Positions 62,801 to 64,000 of a stretch of DNA of 64,000 nucleotides are shown here, piece after piece; position 1 is the stretch's first letter, and every line of letters starts with the position of its first letter. The notes beneath the pieces were generated by a model. That model worked only from the letters and a program-made list of their open reading frames with translations, was not told where the DNA came from and ran no database searches. The stretch spans positions 62,001-126,000 of the forward strand of contig NW_019029038.1 in NCBI RefSeq assembly GCF_002105155.1, in the 5' to 3' direction. A program made the translations under genes and the position numbers. The stretch is from Lobosporangium transversale. Taxonomy: Eukaryota; Mortierellomycota; Mortierellomycetes; Mortierellales; Mortierellaceae.

Positions 62801-63430
62801 GCCCTCAAACCTTCATTTTATAAATCCGGGTTGTAGCATACAGAAATGGACTGCTAAATAACCACCACTCTCCCTCCAGATGAGGGGTCATGTCTTAGCC
62901 ATATTTAATATAGTCGGGTTGCCAGAAAATTTTGAAACCCCAATCCCAATTCATCTAAGCAACTCTTCATTTCATCTAATCACCCCTCAATTCTACCCAG
63001 ATGCGAAATATTCTTGTCTTCTTTAATTTAAAAAATAATAAAATAATAAAATAAAAAGACAAGATGGACCGGTATTCCAGTCACGGTTTCCTTGACAAAG
63101 AACCAGCAATGAGGCGATCTTGGGATGGATTCGTGCGCTCAAGTCGAAGACGGATCAACTCTGCGAACTGGAGCTTCAATCCATAGCAGCTATTGCATAT
63201 CAGGGTCAAAGTGACAAAGCTATTCGAGCTGAGTTTCCCACACGAAGCTCGCATATTTCATTGTACTAAAAGCATAAGAGTAGAAGTCAACGCTCCAAAA
63301 CCCTGGAACGATGTGTTTATCACTAGATTTGGAGGAATGGTAGAAGATGTTTCATCATGCTGGTTTGGTGTTGTGGTGTTACAGATACAAATGGAGCTGC
63401 AAGAAATCACCCGAGTGGGTGCATTGACCC
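59884..63430. other. 3.5-kb gene-poor region
   Basis: No supported gene. The 5' flank of the 7TM gene is AG-rich (59.95-60.8 kb) with a broken poly-A run at 60267-60297. Short T and A runs occur at 61723, 61885 and 62520. Small open stretches near 61.2-61.5 and 63.2-63.44 kb have no recognisable features. Confidence 0.45.
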
Positions 63431-63439
63431 TAAATGATG

Positions 63440-63720
63440 CCTAAGAAACACATGGCAGAATGCTTGGGCAAGAGCTGCTTTGGTTTGCTGTGGACAGATT
63501 GAATTGGATGTTTGGTCAGCGTCAAACTCTTTCTTATGCTTGAACCAATACCAACGACCATATCGAGCTGTGGTACAATTCGCTCAAAACGCACTTTTTC
63601 CAAGGATCAGCAGCAGCGATGCCTCGGCACAGCCATCTATATTCTTGTTCAAAAGGTGACCCTAAATTGGCAGAAGATATGCGTCTGGCGCGCTGTGCAA
63701 GTTGGAAGGGTAGTCTTGGG
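63440..63720 (+). pseudogene. MULE-like transposase fragment, frameshifted
   Basis: Plus-strand pieces in two or three frames read TWQNAWARAALVCCG (63.45 kb), TNTNDHIELWYNSLKTHFF (63.54-63.60 kb) and, one frame over, QRCLGTAIYILVQKVTLNWQ (63.62-63.68 kb). The pattern TNNxIESWHNxLK...R...AIYILVxxVxP is characteristic of the region after the DDE domain in fungal MULE-type transposases. The copy is broken by frameshifts and stops, with no ends visible. Confidence 0.5.
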
Positions 63721-64000
63721 AAAGAAGAAAGTGTTCCATAGTCGACTTTATGCCCTAAACTTTGCAACGGGCAGACACACTGAGGATTCATAAGCTATCT
63801 TTCAATCGCCAACAATTGATAATATATACGCTTTTTCGGCCTACTTCGTTCACAAGATTTTCGATGGACATCCGAAGACGGAATGAATCTATCTCTCCAA
63901 ACCGGAATCTAATCGTGCATTTAAAAAACAAACCATCAAAGCTGAGCAATACACTTGCCAGTCTGGAGTGGACTGAACTAAATGTTTTAAATAAAACTGT
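63721..64000. other. window end, no feature recognised
   Basis: After the transposase fragment, frames are short. The plus-strand stretch ending ...EWTELNVLNKT at the last base is open to the edge but shows nothing recognisable. Confidence 0.4.

Overview
The window is nuclear DNA of a fungus, most likely an early-diverging one (Mortierellomycotina, or the wider Mucoromycota). The genes are eukaryotic: almost all are split by short GT-AG introns (donors such as GTAAGT, acceptors TAG/CAG), and the orthologues are typical of fungi. The lineage call is an inference. It rests on the high intron density and on relics of a Fanzor nuclease, Crinkler-type effectors and a MULE-like transposase occurring together. 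Runs of 15-45 A or T are scattered through introns and intergenic DNA and never fall in the inferred exons.

Layout. 0.3-7.0 kb (+): multidomain RasGAP. 7.2-9.3 kb (-): Zrg17/ZnT6-like cation-diffusion protein. 9.3-11.8 kb: gene-poor, with a relic of a dispersed repeat. 11.8-13.2 kb (+): mitochondrial S-adenosylmethionine carrier. 13.4-16.0 kb (-): AF10-type PHD/extended-PHD protein. 16.6-18.4 kb: a 1.8-kb element with 277-bp terminal inverted repeats and a broken primase (Prim-Pol) reading frame. 18.4-20.8 kb (+): D-2-hydroxyglutarate dehydrogenase. 20.9-22.2 kb (-): Lin1/CD2BP2 GYF protein. 22.4-27.3 kb (+): RIC1. 27.3-30.4 kb: no convincing gene. 30.4-34.2 kb (+): PH-domain protein. 34.6-36.1 kb (-): SLC25 carrier. 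37.2-39.8 kb (+): a protein joining an SPX domain to an ACT-type phosphoserine phosphatase. 39.9-43.6 kb (-): RecQ helicase. 44.1-46.1 kb (+): SEC61 alpha.

46.4-55.4 kb is a mobile-DNA and effector island. It holds a broken Fanzor nuclease, fragments of Crinkler-like NTPase and nuclease domains in opposite orientations, a 1.6-kb palindrome with ~740-bp arms, and a solo copy of the terminal repeat from the 16.6-kb element. A ~90-bp segment found just downstream of the Fanzor stop recurs at 54.8 kb. 55.6-56.9 kb (-): quinone oxidoreductase. 57.4-59.9 kb (-): seven-transmembrane protein. 59.9-64.0 kb: gene-poor, with a MULE-like transposase fragment at 63.4-63.7 kb.

The intact genes are housekeeping functions (Ras and Rab6-type GTPase control, ER translocation, mitochondrial transport, DNA repair, splicing, chromatin, serine synthesis) and do not form a cluster. 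Three observations stand out: the SPX-phosphoserine phosphatase fusion, which would tie phosphate/inositol-pyrophosphate sensing to serine synthesis; the TIR element carrying a Prim-Pol gene; and the Fanzor relic with triplicated nuclear-localisation-like repeats. Exon boundaries were read by eye from splice consensus, reading phase and protein continuity; no transcript data or database search was available.
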